A DNA stretch of 64,000 bases from assembly GCA_036971475.1 (NCBI GenBank), contig JBAIZL010000003.1, positions 110,099,070-110,163,069 of the forward strand, written 5' to 3'. Of the stretch, positions 1 through 11,440 are shown piece after piece. Each line of letters opens with the position of its first letter. Position 1 is the stretch's first letter. Under the pieces are notes generated by a model that was given only the letters and a program-made list of their open reading frames with translations, was not told the origin of the DNA and searched no databases. Made by a program: the position numbers and the translations under genes. The DNA comes from Prosapia bicincta (taxonomy: Eukaryota > Arthropoda > Insecta > Hemiptera > Cercopidae).

Positions 1-170
1 CCCACATAACTTCACTGTTAGACACACATTTTAAAAAGAACGTTTAACAAATAGACTCGCTATGTTATTCTACATTAATAAATTGTAGCTACGAAGTATT
101 TGGTTAGAATGTGTTTCGTTAGATTAAAATTGAGTTTTCTACGTAAAACAAGTAATATTTCAAAAGAAAT

Positions 171-948
171 GTCAATTCCTACTGAGGTCAACAAAAGAAG
201 AATTTTATTGTAGTTACTTTTTATTTTATAAATACAATTATTATAAATATTAAATTATTAATACACTCATCTTCATTTCTGTTAGGAATATTTTATACAT
301 AATTGAGTTTAGTTTTCTACCATTCCTAACTTTACTATATTCACTTCAGTACGATTTAAGTTTTGAAAATGGGGTTACTCCGAAACACGTCAACAGAGGA
401 AAATATTTTAAAGATAGGAAAGGCAGAAAACTGTGCTCAAAAACATGTATTATAAATATGAATATACATATCGACAAGTTATAATAAAAAATGGCAAAAT
501 ATAAACCGAATTTCCTTGCAGTTTTCCATTTTCTTCTCTATACAGTATATGGTTTTATTCGCTTTCATTTTTCGTTTCTAATTTCTAAAGTTGATGGTGG
601 TATATAATTTCTCATTCTATAAGTCGCTTGTATTGCTTCAATATTGCAAGGAACTTTTCTCATAAACATCTTTAAGTAATTCATTTCTAGCTGTAAGAAA
701 GTTGGCTCTGTACCAAAGCGCTGGATTTCAAACAGTCATTATATTCGAATCAGAAAAGTACATAAACTTTTTAAATATAATTAATGAATAAATATTTGAG
801 TGAAACTGTATTAATATAAATTTTCATCTACTTAAAGTTTAAAAATATTTTTTTGAACTCGATTGGAGAAATAGTTTATTAGCTATTGAAAATCGGTTAT
901 ATATATATATATATATATATAAGAGGAGCGCGAGCTAATACAAATGAA
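171..948 (+). mobile_element. Dispersed repeat family B, near full-length copy
   Basis: The copy opens with the shared family head TCAATTCCTACTGAGGTCAAC and ends after a TA run with a degraded form of the tail GAGAGTGTGAGCTAATAG. In between it matches the copies at 23920-24657 and 25580-26545: a block resembling TAAGTGGGAAAATAG, a pyrimidine-rich stretch, then about 685-765 a tRNA-like segment with a box-A-like TTGGCTCTGTACC and a box-B-like TATTCGAATC. I see no coding potential. It could be a tRNA-derived SINE or a composite MITE. The 3' half is shared with family A, so the two families are related or recombined. Confidence 0.55.
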
Positions 949-2212
949 TAAATACGTAATTTACATTAAAAAATTGTAACATTCAATAGCATAATGATTA
1001 CCAGAAAGTAAGTAGGCCTATTTACAAAAACTGAAATAACAGTTTAAGGTGATGGGAATATTGTGTCTAAATAACTGGATAATTGTCAAAATACTTTTAT
1101 TTATTATAGTATACTTATTATTATGTATATTATATTGAGTCTCTTAATATATTATTAATCCCGACTAAATTAGTTCAGGCTACGATAATGTTTATACAAC
1201 CATCATTATCTCAATTCCCACCTGGACATTTTCACCCAGCCTTTCGGCTGGGAATTCCAAAAATTAACAGAAATGAACCTCTGTGAGCATTTATGGCTTT
1301 ATATCCTCTTCATTCGCAGTACACGAAGTGATGTTGTCAGTGGCAAAGTCTTAGATAACACAAGGCCATTGAATGTATAGCGAAGTTATACGTGAGAAGT
1401 GAGTTACTAATGTGCAAATTTATCGGTATTTTTAAAAGATTTTACACATCCGTATATTTTAATTTAAAACATTTTAATTTCAAACAACCTAAAAGCTACT
1501 GAATCTAATATAGTGGTGTATTATAAATGAATATTTACAAAATAACTTTTTGTTTTACAATAAATGCCTACAGCGCACTCTCTTTTATTTAGCACCTATT
1601 AGTTGCACATTTACCCGTCTAGAATGCGCTACATACGAAATCTAAATTTCCGTATTAAAATTGACTAAATTGTATTTTAATATTTTTCAACTTATTAATT
1701 GTTTTCATTCATTATAGACTTATACGCTAATAAAGATGGCATACAATAAAAAATGCATTCACATACCAATATAATTTCCTATGAATATTGTGCACATACA
1801 GATTTATATGCCAAAAGATTCATATCCATTTACAGATCCTTATGTAACTTTATATGCAGATTCATATGTGCATATAATATTCTATAACGGTCAAATTAAA
1901 ATATTTGCAATAGTAAGTATAACTAAAATTTTCGTATATAATTTAATTTAACAGATTTTAATAATAAATTTTAATGTGTAACATATTACCAATATAATTA
2001 TAATAACAAACGGGGTTGCATGTGCAGATAAATTCACGAATAATCACGTTTATTGCTCTGCAAATAGAATATTTACACCGATGTCAAAATTATTTTAACG
2101 ATGATTCCGTCATAAAGTACCTAGGCCTGCATCCCACGTTTTTATTACAAATTTTCGTTTTGTCATATATATTATTTGTATATTAATACAAGCAATGTTC
2201 TCTAAAGAATCT
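949..2212. other. AT-rich intergenic stretch without recognised gene
   Basis: No coding segment or clear repeat boundary is recognised. One small perfect hairpin is visible at about 1236-1253 (CCCAGCC, loop TTTC, GGCTGGG). It is notable only because it is GC-rich in an AT-rich setting, and it has no T tract after it. Confidence 0.4.
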
Positions 2213-2690
2213 TCAAGTCAATTCCTACTGAAGTCATCAAGGAAGAATTTGATTTTAGTTACTCTTTTATATTTACAATTATTATAAATATGTATATACA
2301 TATGACAGAATTACAATAATAAGTGGGAAAATAGAATTTGGTTGCAATTTTCCGATTTCCTTTATCTTAACATTTTCCGTTTTTTTAATTTAGCTTCTTC
2401 CGTTTCATTTGGAAACTTTTCTTGGCGCTTTTGTTTTTCTTTCTCTATTCGTCGCTTGTGTTGTGTTGTAGTTTCTTTTCGCTTTCCTTTCGCATTGTCC
2501 GTTTGTGAAACCGGCGTCGATACCGTTAATCCAGTTTGTTTAGTTTACTGTTTTTATTCATTGTTAATCCTAGAGCATTATTTACGAAATTGTGTAGTAA
2601 CCATAGCAACAGTTTAAAATTTTACAATGGAGGTCTATACTACAACCAGTTTGGGCAAAACAAAAATTGTATATACATCTTTTAGTAATA
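2213..2690 (+). mobile_element. Dispersed repeat family B, 3'-truncated copy
   Basis: It begins with the family head (TCAATTCCTACTGAAGTCATC), continues through the TAAGTGGGAAAATAG block and a long pyrimidine-rich part, and reaches the internal words GTAGTAACCATAGCAACAG and ACAATGGAGGTCT. These align with GTGGTAACCATGGCAACAG in the copies at 15228 and 34990. The tRNA-like part and tail are missing. An open frame of about 90 codons in the pyrimidine-rich part is explained by base composition and begins at a non-ATG codon. Confidence 0.5.
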
Positions 2691-2871
2691 CATGTAATGA
2701 AAAGACGTAAAGTAATGTAAAGACGTCACGCATTTTATTCTTTACATCATCTTCTAGTTTTTCTTTCATAGTTTTGTCATGCTAGGCTCATTCATTCAGA
2801 CTTCATGCTAGACTTTTTTTAAACGTTTCACATTATTTACCGTTTTTTATTTCCTTCTATTAATTCACATT

Positions 2872-2888
2872 CTCTCTCTCTCTCTCTC

Positions 2889-2926
<38 letters not shown>
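2872..2926. repeat. (CT)n microsatellite
   Basis: A CT run with a few interruptions (CTCCTC, TTTCTC) lies just upstream of a short TA run and the palindromic element at 3001. Confidence 0.9.
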
Positions 2927-2927
<1 letters not shown>

Positions 2928-3000
2928 TCTCAATCTATATATATAATAAATATATTAGATATGGTGATATGTTTTCTTGTAATATAGTTAATAAATTTAA

Positions 3001-3172
3001 AATGTTTCAAAAACAAGAATACTTTTAATAAATATATTATTCAAAGCTTTTCGCCGATAAAACAGTACCAGCATCTTCAGGAAAATTATTTTCTTGAAGA
3101 TGCTGGTACTATTTTATCGACGAAAAGCTTTGAATAATATATGTATTAAACGTATTCTTGTTTTTGAAGTAT
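3001..3172. mobile_element. Palindromic PLE-like element, AAGCTT family
   Basis: Two arms of about 80 bp are inverted copies of each other, from ATGTTTCAAAAACAAGAATA on the left to its complement on the right. The central hairpin is CAGCATCTTCAGG / CTTGAAGATGCTGG. Each arm contains GAAAAGCTTTGAAT preceded by a stem-loop, as in the palindromes at 7174 and 44596. There is no coding sequence. I assign it to decayed Penelope-like elements by analogy with the palindrome at 42978, which carries GIY-YIG coding. Confidence 0.55.
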
Positions 3173-3187
3173 TTTTAAATTATTAAT

Positions 3188-3188
<1 letters not shown>

Positions 3189-3242
<54 letters not shown>
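3189..3242. repeat. (TA)n microsatellite
   Basis: An uninterrupted TA run joins the palindrome at 3001-3172 to a family A copy. It occupies the place where family A normally carries its short TA run before the terminal segment. Confidence 0.9.
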
Positions 3243-3247
<5 letters not shown>

Positions 3248-3660
3248 AAATTTTCAATCGTTAATAAAATACTTTTTATTCGTTCACTCAAGCTAAAATA
3301 TATTTTTTTAAACCTGTAGTGATTGACAATTGGTCATACATTTTTTTTAAATATTAATTCATTACTTAAATTTCATTACTTAATTTTATTTTTATATGGT
3401 AAAAAATCCTTTCACAAAAGGAGCAAGGTATGCAATATAAATACACATCCCGTTTGGCCTAAATTAAGCGACAACATGATTTCATAAAACCGCTGATTTT
3501 ATGTTAAAGGTTATGTTGTAGAACAGTTGTTTTAAAGATATCTTACCCTACTTTAACGCATACCTTACATCATATACCTTACAGCATATGACTTCATGTA
3601 ACAGCTGATTTTGAGTTATAGGTTATGTTGCAGAACAGCCTTTTTTCACGTATGTTATTA
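3243..3660 (-). mobile_element. Dispersed repeat family A, partial copy
   Basis: Read on the minus strand it contains the family A landmarks: the segment around CAGCTG with AACCTATAAC, the TTGCATACCTTGC word, and the 3' block ACTTGAGTGGATGAAT in diverged form. The terminal GAGAGTGTGAACTAATAG is missing, apparently replaced by the TA run and palindrome. Divergence from other copies suggests an old insertion. Confidence 0.5.
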
Positions 3661-4250
3661 TTAAATAGTTTTTATCATTTAATAAATGTATTAATTTATT
3701 TTAATTTTGATATATCTCAATACACATAATTCAGTATAACAAGTTACGTATTTTTAATCCAATTTTTGAAAAGAAAATATTTTCTAGCCCGTCTTAAACA
3801 TTTTAAAGAACTGATTTGAATTGAATTTGCTACAAAACATTTTATTAAGTAAATATCTAATAAACCTTTTGCTACCCACATTATTTTATTATTAACTACA
3901 ATAAATACTAGTCTTTATTAAATGCATTCCTCCAATAAAGATGTAAAAATTGAATAATAAATATATAAATTCACATTTTCGGCAATTTTCGTTGAACATT
4001 TTGAGAAACTATTTGCCCTAATTTATTACTTTTGTCGGGACTCCCCCGATTGCCGAAACCAAATTTGCTTTTCCTATATTTATTTCTTCAAACTATTTTC
4101 TCACATACTGGCGAATTGTCCACTAAGCTATTACAAAAAAATCCAAATTTTTGAAGCTCCCGAAAACGTTTCCTGGCAACGCTTGTTACATAGTTAAATA
4201 ACAAGTACTCTTAGTCTATCACCAACTCTCAATCAAACAAAAATTCCTCT

Positions 4251-4725
4251 AACGCGTTTCAGTAACAAAGTCATCATTACGAATCCGTATAGCCAATGCA
4301 ATGTCTAAACTATGGCTGTAAATATTGAAAGAGTTCACTCAAAATCTCACTACACACTAGTACTATCCGATCACTGATGAAGGCGATATCGTCGTCGACA
4401 CAGTCTATATGGAAGATACTTTAAATGGCCGAAATTCATCTAACCAAAACGTACAGACACAATTTACGCAATTTTCAACTAACCACAACTAATCGTAGTG
4501 CACGGAATTCAACTAATCAAAATACACGGACTTTAACTGAAAGAAATGTTGCGTCTGTATGTATTAATAAACTTGTGTGTAGTGAGATTTTGAGTGAACT
4601 CCTTTAATATTTACCGTTATGAAATGTTCTCAATAGCTAACCTAACTTAATTAACTATGACTGTATAGTATAATTTATACTCACTGATGATGATGACCTT
4701 GTTAATGGAACGTGTTTTAGAAAAA
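4251..4725. mobile_element. Nested palindromic elements, ACGCGT and ACTAGT families
   Basis: The outer arms are AACGCGTTTCAGTAACAAAG (4251-4270) and its diverged complement ending GGAACGTGTTTTAG (4682-4720, after CTGATGATGATGA). Inside lies a second inverted pair: GTTCACTCAAAATCTCACTA near 4333 and TAGTGAGATTTTGAGTGAAC near 4580. The inner left arm is followed by a hammerhead-like CACTGATGAAGGCGATATCG at 4372. The arrangement is one palindromic element inserted in another. No coding is recognised. Confidence 0.5.
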
Positions 4726-5582
4726 ATTAACTATTGTGATTTTGAGTTCATTATTATTTATTTGTTACTTTTTCTAACAAATGTTTAGTAGTTCTTAATA
4801 AACTCTGGTGTTATTTCTCTTCTTTCTGATTATCGTTTGCTTATAGAATAATATTTCTCTCGTAAACACTGACAGTAATTAGTTCGCCTCTTCTACTGCG
4901 TCTCTGCCATCTCCGTCAGCTGTTAAACATTGTTCACATTTCTTAGATATTCTTGCGGTTCATTATCCCGTTACCACAGCCTTTAAGACATATACAAGTC
5001 TAATAGGCTTTTATTGGAAACCTATGGTACATGCTGTCTCATAAACCTATCCGTAATCTACCTCCTGCTTATTCCATAAACTACTTTCACTTTAAAAATC
5101 TTATACAGTGATATTTAGTGTACAAAGCGGGCGGAATTTGACCCTTCTAATCTAAAAATAAATTCACTCCTCCAGTGTTTATTTCTCGGCAAACAAATTA
5201 TGGTAGCTGGTTTAATGTGGGATCGTCTGCGTTTAAACAAACACGTTCGCATACCTTGTGAAACACGGCGTTCCAGAATGCCTTGCTCTCGCTTTATACA
5301 TCTGTTTCCGTACGCATGTGGCAATAGCCCGTCCATGTGTAGATAGCTTTGAGGAACGGCGACGCGATGCTGGTTGTATAGGAAGAAGGCGCTATTTACA
5401 CTTTCAAAACTGGCGTTGTTGGGACTAGGTTTGATGGCAATAATTTGTTATGGACCCCCTTGTAGCTGAAATGTCACACCTAACCTCTCGAAACAAATTG
5501 AAGAAATAAAATGAATCGCTTATTTTTAGAAATGGAACGTTTTAAATAGTAAATTTGTTTACGATTGTAGCACATATATTCG

Positions 5583-5628
5583 TGACGTCATCTATATACG
5601 TGACGTCATCTATATTCGTGACCGTCAA
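5583..5628. promoter_or_regulatory. Tandem CRE-like octamers
   Basis: The octamer TGACGTCA occurs twice (5583-5590 and 5601-5608), followed by a degenerate third unit (TGACCGTCA). The unit is about 18 bp (CGTGACGTCATCTATATA). TGACGTCA is the palindromic site of CREB/ATF bZIP proteins. No gene start is visible nearby, so function is uncertain and a chance short tandem repeat is equally likely. Confidence 0.35.
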
Positions 5629-5779
5629 TTTCAATAACATTGTAACTTTTTTTTAAACAATACATTTTTTATAATCGTGTGTGACGGTCGAAGTGTAAAC
5701 TTCTCATGGACAGAAAGAAGATCAGAATATTGTAAGACATTAAGAAGTAATATAGCCATATTTATTTTTATAACTTTTT

Positions 5780-5810
5780 CAAGTCCTCCTATTTGTTAGC
5801 TCTCTCCTTA

Positions 5811-5842
<32 letters not shown>

Positions 5843-6233
5843 CAATCGTTATTATAATACTTTTTATTCGTCCAAGCAAGTTCAAATACGTTTTTTTTAC
5901 TTGTACTATATGACACTTGGTGGTAGAACAGTTTTTTTTTCAAATATAAATTCATTAATTAATTTTAATTAATATATTTTAGTTTTAAATGGAAGAAAAC
6001 GTTTCATAAAAGGGGCAATGTATGCAATATAGTTATCTCGTCATATTTCACATAATACTAAGTGATAAGATCTGATTTCGTAAAACAGCTGATTTTATGT
6101 CTTAGGTTATATGGTAGAACAGCTGCTTTAACGCATAGGCTATGTTACCTTATTTATATTTCTTATAAGTATTTAATAAAGAGTAACTAAAATAAATTGT
6201 TTTCTTTGTTGACCTATGTAGGAATCGACTAAA
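5780..6233 (-). mobile_element. Dispersed repeat family A copy
   Basis: Read on the minus strand it runs from the head (AGTCGATTCCTACATAGGTC) to the tail TAAGGAGAGAGCTAAC next to a short TA run at 5812-5833. It includes the CAGCTGATTTTATG and ACGTTTCATAAAAGGGGC words on the plus strand. It is non-coding. Confidence 0.65.
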
Positions 6234-7130
6234 AACCTTTTGCTTGTATTTTATTAATTTGGATTTCACATTTATACACATTTTAAAATTTTAAATCTTA
6301 CTTTTACACTATAATTAATTTAATTAGTTTCCTTGTAAGTTACCCTAATTATAAAACAAAGGATAAGTCATTAACAACTAAGACCATTAGATAAAATATA
6401 ATCACCATTAATTAAGTATAAAAATTTATCAGTATTTTTTTAAGTAAATTACGTTATATAACGTCTTAAATTTATATGGGTTTTAGGCCTTTTTACGACA
6501 TTATATTACACACTAAATATCTTTAAAATGGAACTTTTAGTCAGTATAAGATAGTGTTAGAATTTTGCAGACGTCTCAGTCCCTTACACGATTTTATTTT
6601 ATTCGCCTTACCTTTCATTAGCTAGATAGTAAATTACATGCATCGTAAACTTTCAGACTTTTCTACTACAGCGTAGTGTTACTCGTTAACATTATATATC
6701 TAGAATTATTAATAAAAACTAACAGATTTTAAAGTTAATACCTACTTATGCCAACAAAGACAAATTTTATTTTAGTTATTTTTATTAAATAATTACAATT
6801 ATTATAAAAAAATTAAATAACCTATTAGTTAAAACAGATGTTCTACTACATAACCTATAACATAAAATCAGCTGTTTTATGAAATCATATGCTATCACTT
6901 ATTTTAAGTAAAATGGGCGAAATACGTATATTGCATACCTTGCCCTTTTCGTGAAACGTTTTTCTCCAATATAAAACTATAATTAATTCATTTTGAATTT
7001 AATTAAGGATATAATATTTCAAAAAAAACTGTATTAATATCAATTATAATCCACTACAAGTTTACGAAAATGTATTTGAACTTGAGTGGATAGATGAAAA
7101 ATATTTTATTAACGTTTGAAAATTTGAACA

Positions 7131-7173
<43 letters not shown>

Positions 7174-7174
<1 letters not shown>

Positions 7175-7440
7175 CAATATGTATTCTTGTGTATTAATAA
7201 AGAACTGAGTCAAAATACAAATACAAGAATTATAATTAAATTTACAATTCAAAGCTTTTCGTTGGCTTAAATATGTTAATTTGTTAATTGTTATTAATAT
7301 AAAATATTAATTGTAATTAATTTGTTATTAATATGTTAATTTAATTGTTTAATATTCCTGATGATGTTGGTACTGTTAGCCAACGAAAAGCTTTGAATTG
7401 TAAATTCAATTATAATTCTTGTATTTGTATTTTGACTCAG

Positions 7441-7445
<5 letters not shown>
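7174..7445. mobile_element. Palindromic PLE-like element, AAGCTT family
   Basis: The inverted arms (7200-7266 and 7375-7442) carry AGTCAAAATACAAATACAAG / CTTGTATTTGTATTTTGACT and AATTCAAAGCTTTTCG / CGAAAAGCTTTGAATT. The spacer is an AT-rich stretch repeating TTAATTTGTTA. The right arm has a complete hammerhead-like motif (7358-7394). The element lies exactly between two TA runs inside a family A copy. Confidence 0.65.
7358..7394 (+). ncRNA. Hammerhead-ribozyme-like motif
   Basis: Order of parts: CTGATGA (7358-7364), one extra T, GTTGG (7366-7370), a 9-nt loop, CCAAC (7380-7384), GAA (7385-7387), self-complementary AAGCTT (7388-7393), then T. Flanking ATTC and GAAT can pair as a 4 bp stem I. 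This matches a type I hammerhead with a minimal stem III, except for the unpaired base between the CTGATGA box and stem II, which may impair catalysis. A near-identical motif lies at 44621-44657. Confidence 0.45.
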
Positions 7446-7490
<45 letters not shown>

Positions 7491-7519
7491 AGAGTGTGAA
7501 CAAATAGAAGGAATTGTAT

Positions 7520-7818
7520 AAATAACATCCCACTAACCACATTATAAGAATCTTTTATTTTAGTACAATTACCATATTTACATTTCGTTTATGTGGTAAT
7601 CATCTTAAGAAATCCATTTTTTCAGTTTTTCCATAGCAAAAAAAACCTCCCTTTTTACTATTCGGTTTTTGCTCTTTTTTGTTTATAAAATAGCAAGTAC
7701 TTTTGAAAAGTACTTTTGAAGATGACTACCATGTAATCAAAATTTACATAAGGTAATTGTATTCAAATATAAGATTGGTTTTTTGTAGCTAGTGGGATCT
7801 TATTTATTTAGTTATGTA
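7520..7818. mobile_element. Palindromic PLE-like element, TGTACAT-related family
   Basis: The arms are inverted copies: ATCCCACTAACCAC (7527) against TAGCTAGTGGGAT (7786-7799), and GTACAATTACCATATTTACA against ATTTACATAAGGTAATTGTA. The right arm contains GAAGATGACTACC followed by ATTTACATAAG. This resembles the CTGAAGATGATT...GAAATGTACATAAG design at 33851. It abuts the family A tail. There is no coding. Confidence 0.5.
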
Positions 7819-7839
7819 GTAGTATATTTTAATATTACT

Positions 7840-9440
7840 CAAATAAATAGTATAATTAATTTTTCCCTAATTACATAAGTGGTAATATTTTGAAACATTT
7901 CTTTGCTTCAAGATGGAAGGAAAAGAGGTTCAAGAAATTACTACCAGAATAGCTGTTATAGTGTGGGTTTTTGTAGTTTTAAGGCCATAGTATGATTGTT
8001 ATCGCCACCGAGGGAGCGGGAGAGGATTGGGAATATTGAGGCAGTGAGAGGGGGCATGAAAACGAAGCCGGAAAGAGGATATAGGAGGTCATGACATCTG
8101 ATTGTAGGGTGGTGTATCGGGGTCAAAAAAAAGACCTAATCTAAACTCCCACTGGGGTGGGGGAGTTAGAGGTTGGTGTATCGGTATTCGTAGAGCTACC
8201 CTTAATTAGGGTCACCTTCTTGATACAGTTTTAAGGTACTTCTTGTAATATGTAGGGCGAGAAGGGAGATGGAACTAGCAATGGAGTAAGGAATACGCTT
8301 AATGATCTCTTAATGGAGATCAGGTCTGCTTTAAGTAACCTAACCTGGCCATGTCATTTATTAGATTTCCTATATTCGCAATACCAAGAGATCATTATGA
8401 ACTGTTGTCTTAGTCATATCTAATTCCAACTACCTCCCCTAATCCTTATGACATACGTCAACTAATATACTTCCTTTTATAATCGCGATTAGCATATGTC
8501 CATTCCAGGTACTAATCATGATTCCACCTGTATCTTCTATCAATTAGTTTTGGGTCCCTACTTTATTCTACTTATTATTTTTAACCCTTGTTCTTCTAAG
8601 GCGATAATAGTTATAATATCTGATCGCCTGAAAACAATAAAGTAAGTAAAACTGCTGTTTTACCAGCTTTATTCTGACGCCTATTTCTTGGAATGCAGAC
8701 CACCAAGGAAGGAATAAGGTTGTTTTAGGCTATCACGTTTCAGGAAAAAGGATATGCAAGAAATCAAGAATAGGGGACGCTCATGGAATATCGCAGACAG
8801 GATGGCTTAGTTAGTGTATTAGACCTGTTCTAAACCGGACCAAGTAAAAGTACCCGGAATTGTGAACCATTCATATCTGAAAGTCTGGAATTTTCATTAT
8901 TTATTTATCATTGTTCACATTTACTACTTTAGCATAAATATACCTATTTCCAGTCTGCTCCCATCTTGTGACAAGTATAACCTACCGAGCAATGTGAGCG
9001 ACACCACCTGACAGGTTAGCGTAGCGTACACACTGTTGCCCCCCCCCCCACTGTTTGGACATAGAGTTGGTGACTCACAGAGACAGCTAGCCAGCCTGCA
9101 AGGCGGCTATTTGTGGCGACTTTACACCTACCTTATTAATTAGTCACGACTTCGTGACCAGATAGATCACAACATATGCAATGCATTCGCAATTGCCGTT
9201 AGTGCACAAGAAGACAAAAATAGTTCGATGATTTTACAAACATCCATGTTTAAATTAAGAAAGATTTATTTATCAATTTTGTTAGTAATTAGAGAGCCAA
9301 AATCTTAAATTAAAATAAGACTATCTCAGTCATTTTACTAGTTAATTCAATATTTGTTTCAAAAGAAAATAAATTCTTTAAATATAGATTCTCTCCAAAT
9401 ATATATAGAAATATTCTATTTCATCAATAATAAATGCATT
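7840..9440. other. Unassigned region with a purine-rich block and C10 tract
   Basis: About 7990-8330 is purine-rich on the plus strand (GAGGGAGCGGGAGAGGATTG) and higher in GC than its surroundings. It may be an old retroelement untranslated region, but no protein motif is readable. A run of ten C is at about 9040-9049, and a perfect hairpin GTCACGA / TCGTGAC is near 9144-9159. No gene is recognised. Confidence 0.3.
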
Positions 9441-9456
9441 ACCTAAACGTTCTTTA

Positions 9457-9992
<536 letters not shown>

Positions 9993-10014
9993 GAATATGT
10001 TAAATAATAAAAAC

Positions 10015-10255
10015 CAATTGATGTTATTCAAATACAAAAATTATTTATTATTATTTATTCCAACAGTTTCGTTGATAAACAGTACGAACGCCATCAAGAA
10101 GGAATGAATCTGATGATTAATAATTAGGTATTACGTCAATTAATAATTGTTACGTTAGTTGATTAATTCCTGATGATGTTGGTACTGTTTATCAACAACG
10201 CGCTTGGAATAATATTAATAAATAATTCTTGTCTTTGAATAACTTCAGTTATATA
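10015..10255. mobile_element. Palindromic PLE-like element
   Basis: The left arm has TTATTCAAATACAAAAATTA and GTTTCGTTGATAAACAGTAC. The right arm has GTACTGTTTATCAACAACGC and TTCTTGTCTTTGAATAAC. The right arm holds CTGATGA (10170-10176), an extra T, then GTTGGTA / TATCAAC, a 7 bp stem with a CTGTT loop. The expected GAA has lost its G. The left arm on the minus strand retains GAAACTGTTGG after ATCAAC. The element is the same type as at 7174. Confidence 0.55.
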
Positions 10256-10265
10256 TATATATATA

Positions 10266-10345
10266 ATTTTAAAACATTTCAAAAACAAGAATAATTTTAA
10301 TGCATATATTATTCTTGTTTTTGAAATGTTTTTAATTTATTAACT
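10266..10345. repeat. Short palindrome, core-deleted derivative
   Basis: AAAACATTTCAAAAACAAGA and its complement TCTTGTTTTTGAAATGTTTT flank a short AT spacer. These are the outer arm ends of the element at 3001, without the hammerhead-like core. A parallel core-less copy lies at 26748-26825, so loss of the centre happened repeatedly or a shorter form is itself mobile. Confidence 0.55.
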
Positions 10346-10388
10346 ATATTACAAGAAAACATATCACCATATTTAATGTAATATAATA

Positions 10389-10395
<7 letters not shown>

Positions 10396-10452
<57 letters not shown>
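10396..10452. repeat. (TA)n microsatellite
   Basis: A pure TA run follows CAAGAAAACATATCACCATA, the same word that flanks TA runs at 2960 and 26840. Confidence 0.9.
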
Positions 10453-10455
<3 letters not shown>

Positions 10456-10861
10456 TTATAAAATCATTTTTTAATTGACTTTAGCAAAGATGAATTTTTT
10501 AAATCGAATTCACGTTCTCTTGAAGACAAGGTTTTTTTACGCTAAGTCGATAGCCTAGTTCAACTATACTAACGATGGAAAAGAAAGGATTGTAAACAAA
10601 GCTAAAGTTAAAGTAGAGACTTATAGCACTCTGGTAGAGGATGTAGTAGAAACCCATACGCCTCGAGACCAGGGTCGCTAACCTGGAGTAAATCTACTCT
10701 CTATCGGAGTCACAAAGGAATGTGTAATCGTCACGATGAACTAGGAGGATAAACAAAAAAAAATATGGCATACTGAAGGACTACAGTGGGGAGTAATGCG
10801 GAGATAACAGGTGGAAGAGAGCTGTCTAAATGCTGTCTGGAGTCAGGGTAATCACGAGATA

Positions 10862-11440
10862 CCATCCCTAATTTCCCTTTCTCCCCTAATTTTCCTTCAT
10901 CTTCCTAATTTCCCTTCCTCTCCCTAATTTCTCTTCCTTCTCACATTTCGATTCCTCCCCTAATTTCCCTTCCTCCTCTTATTTTCCTTCTTCTCTCTAA
11001 TTTTTTTCCTCTCACTAATTTCCCTTCCTCCCCTAATTTACCTTCCTCTCACTAATTTCCCTTCTTCTCCCTAATTACCCTTCCTCTCCCTAATTTCTCT
11101 TCCTCTGCCTAATTTCCTTTCCTCCTCTAATTTCCCTTCCTGTCCCTAATTTCCCTTCCTCCCCTAATGTCGCTTCCTCTCACTAATTTCCCTTCCTCCT
11201 CTTATTTTCCTTCCTCTCTCTAATTTTTTTCCTCTCACTAATTTTCCTTCCTCCCCTAATTTCCCTTCCTCTCACTAATTTCCCTTCCTCTCACTAATTT
11301 CCCTTCCTCTCCCTAATTTCTCTTCCTCTCCCTAATTTCCTTTCCTCCTCTAATTTCCTCTTCCTGTCCCTAATTTTCCTTCATCCCCTAATGTCGCTTC
11401 CTCCCGTAATTTCCCTTCTTCTCCCTAATTTCCCTCGCCC
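10862..11440. repeat. Pyrimidine minisatellite, 18-19 bp unit
   Basis: About thirty imperfect units of CCCTAATTTCCCTTCCTCT run through this block, with one strand almost purely pyrimidine apart from the AA of TAATT. Unit variants (TTATTTTCC, CTAATGTCG, CACTAATTT) recur in the same order in two places, which suggests higher-order duplication inside the array. The open frame that runs out of its right end has no family resemblance. Confidence 0.85.

Larger units (their letters stand above)
6731..7520 (+). mobile_element. Dispersed repeat family A copy, split by a palindrome
   Basis: The head (AGTTAATACCTACTTATGCC) starts near 6733. The body carries ACATAACCTATAACATAAAA and TTGCATACCTTGCCC, and the 3' block carries GAACTTGAGTGGATAGATG. 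At 7134 its TA run begins. A 270 bp palindromic element is inserted there, a second TA run follows, and the family tail GGAGAGTGTGAACAAATAG resumes at 7490. This shows the order of events: family A first, palindrome later. Confidence 0.7.

Noticed and set aside
171..948. Helitron
   Set aside because: The family ends do not show the expected TC start and CTRR end with a 3' hairpin.
2342..2617. 91-codon plus-strand frame rich in Phe and Cys
   Set aside because: It lies in the pyrimidine-rich part of a family B repeat, begins at a non-ATG codon, and relatives have stops.
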